Source: Coriobacteriaceae bacterium (GTDB lineage: Bacteria; Actinomycetota; Coriobacteriia; Coriobacteriales; Coriobacteriaceae). Taken from it: 64,000 nucleotides of DNA. Positions within the stretch are counted from its first letter, which is position 1; each line of letters opens with the position of its first letter. The notes under the pieces are model-generated. The model was not told the DNA's origin and ran no database searches. It worked only from the letters and a program-made list of their open reading frames with translations. This document shows positions 63,482 through 64,000 of the stretch, in pieces. Where the stretch lies: the NCBI GenBank assembly GCA_025757745.1, contig CP107217.1, forward strand, positions 1,178,001-1,242,000. Direction: 5' to 3'. A program made the translations under genes and the position numbers.

Positions 63482-64000
63482 TAAAGGAGCTAATCAAGAG
63501 AATCCTCTATCCGCATACCCACTCGTCTGAGGCGTTCGCGGACTACCTTAGGCGCAGGGGCGTCGAGGTCGGCGAGGGGTGCTACTTCTTCGACGCGCGG
63601 ACCATCAACGTCGACCTACAGCGACCGCACATGCTTCGGTTTGGGAAGTACGTGAAGGTAACCGGGTATGTGCACATTCTCTGCCATGACTACAGTCGCT
63701 CGGTCGTATTGCAGTCGGGGGGGCACTTCGGAGAGGCTAGAGAAACGGTCATTGGAGATAACGTCTTCATTGGCGCTCACGCAATTGTGTTGATGGGTTC
63801 CAATATTGGCGCAAATTCAATTATTGGCGCAGGTGCGGTTGTCTCCGGATCATGGCCTGAAGACTCTGTAATTGCAGGCAACCCAGCTAAACTCGTTTGT
63901 TCTTTATCTGAATTTGCCTCGAAACGGGAAGAGCGAGAACTCGAGAGCGCCGTTGCTTATGCGAGCGCGTTTAAAAAACGTAATGGCTGTTGGCCAAGCG
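63478..64000 (+). CDS. Hexapeptide-repeat acyltransferase, cut by the window end
   Basis: The first 174 codons are open to the right edge. They start MIKELIKRILYPHTHSSEAFADYLRRRG and reach the hexapeptide part TVIGDNVFIGAHAIVLMGSNIGANSIIGAGAVVSGSWPEDSVIAGNPAKLV, of the WbbJ/maltose-acetyltransferase type. It overlaps the previous gene (ATGA), with AAGGGAGG upstream. A G7 run at 63717-63723 lies in frame (SGGH). After about 63720 the codons become AT-rich, a sign of recombination. Confidence 0.88.
   Translation, partial: MIKELIKRILYPHTHSSEAFADYLRRRGVEVGEGCYFFDARTINVDLQRPHMLRFGKYVKVTGYVHILCHDYSRSVVLQSGGHFGEARETVIGDNVFIGAHAIVLMGSNIGANSIIGAGAVVSGSWPEDSVIAGNPAKLVCSLSEFASKREERELESAVAYASAFKKRNGCWPS

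Overview
The window looks like chromosome of a high-GC, low-outer-membrane-feature gut actinobacterium, most likely Collinsella or a close relative in Coriobacteriia. This is inferred from the protein style, the GC-rich codon use, the absence of any outer-membrane genes and the gene neighbourhoods; no database was searched. About 45 protein genes, three tRNA genes, one insertion sequence and several families of intergenic palindromes can be supported.

Layout. Positions 1-3456: end of a probable xseB, then tlyA-nadK-recN as a tightly overlapping operon. Positions 3719-11651: a sugar phosphotransferase region, with a divergent RpiR-type regulator, a one-piece fructose PTS permease (IIB-IIC-IIA), HPr, enzyme I and two tandem 1-phosphofructokinase-type kinases, so uptake, phosphorelay and the next catabolic step are together. 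Positions 11849-15768: CCA-adding enzyme, two identical tRNA-Glu genes, a membrane flippase-like protein and a TetR regulator. Positions 15792-17158: an IS3-family element inserted inside a 65-bp palindromic repeat. Positions 17173-24192: a MacB-like ABC efflux operon, an L,D-transpeptidase and a single-chain L-serine dehydratase. Positions 24537-33669: metK, gltX, priA, def, fmt, rsmB and a small zinc-ribbon gene.

Positions 33758-48684 hold an almost complete glycogen module on the minus strand (glgB, glgP, glgC, glgD, glgA, and a rare GH13-GH77 fusion), followed by a divergent HAD phosphatase and thiamine pyrophosphokinase. The module has candidate LacI-type operators (TGGTAAAAC half-sites) at both ends. 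Both GlgA and GlgB carry long Lys/Ala/Thr/Pro-rich tails that resemble histone H1-like proteins, which is unusual.

Positions 48755-64000: tRNA-Ala, a good promoter, a leader of about 650 nt, a NusG/LoaP-type antiterminator gene and then at least 14 kb of co-directional exopolysaccharide genes: a 4,6-dehydratase, a priming sugar transferase, glycosyltransferases, a polymerase, a flippase, amino-sugar modification enzymes and two hexapeptide acyltransferases. The first acyltransferase is broken by a G8 tract; a G7 tract would restore it, and its neighbour carries a G7 tract in frame, which suggests phase variation.

The most novel signals lie between the genes. Two elements (7129-7257 and 24248-24368) share a conserved core with a covarying hairpin, but each is enclosed by its own long, nearly perfect stem of unrelated sequence, and each lies sense-strand in the leader of the next gene. 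A second family (3534-3685, 37261-37394) has termini CCGGTTTACTACGA. A third (6955, 15792, 33301) is the 65-bp palindrome that the insertion sequence has hit.
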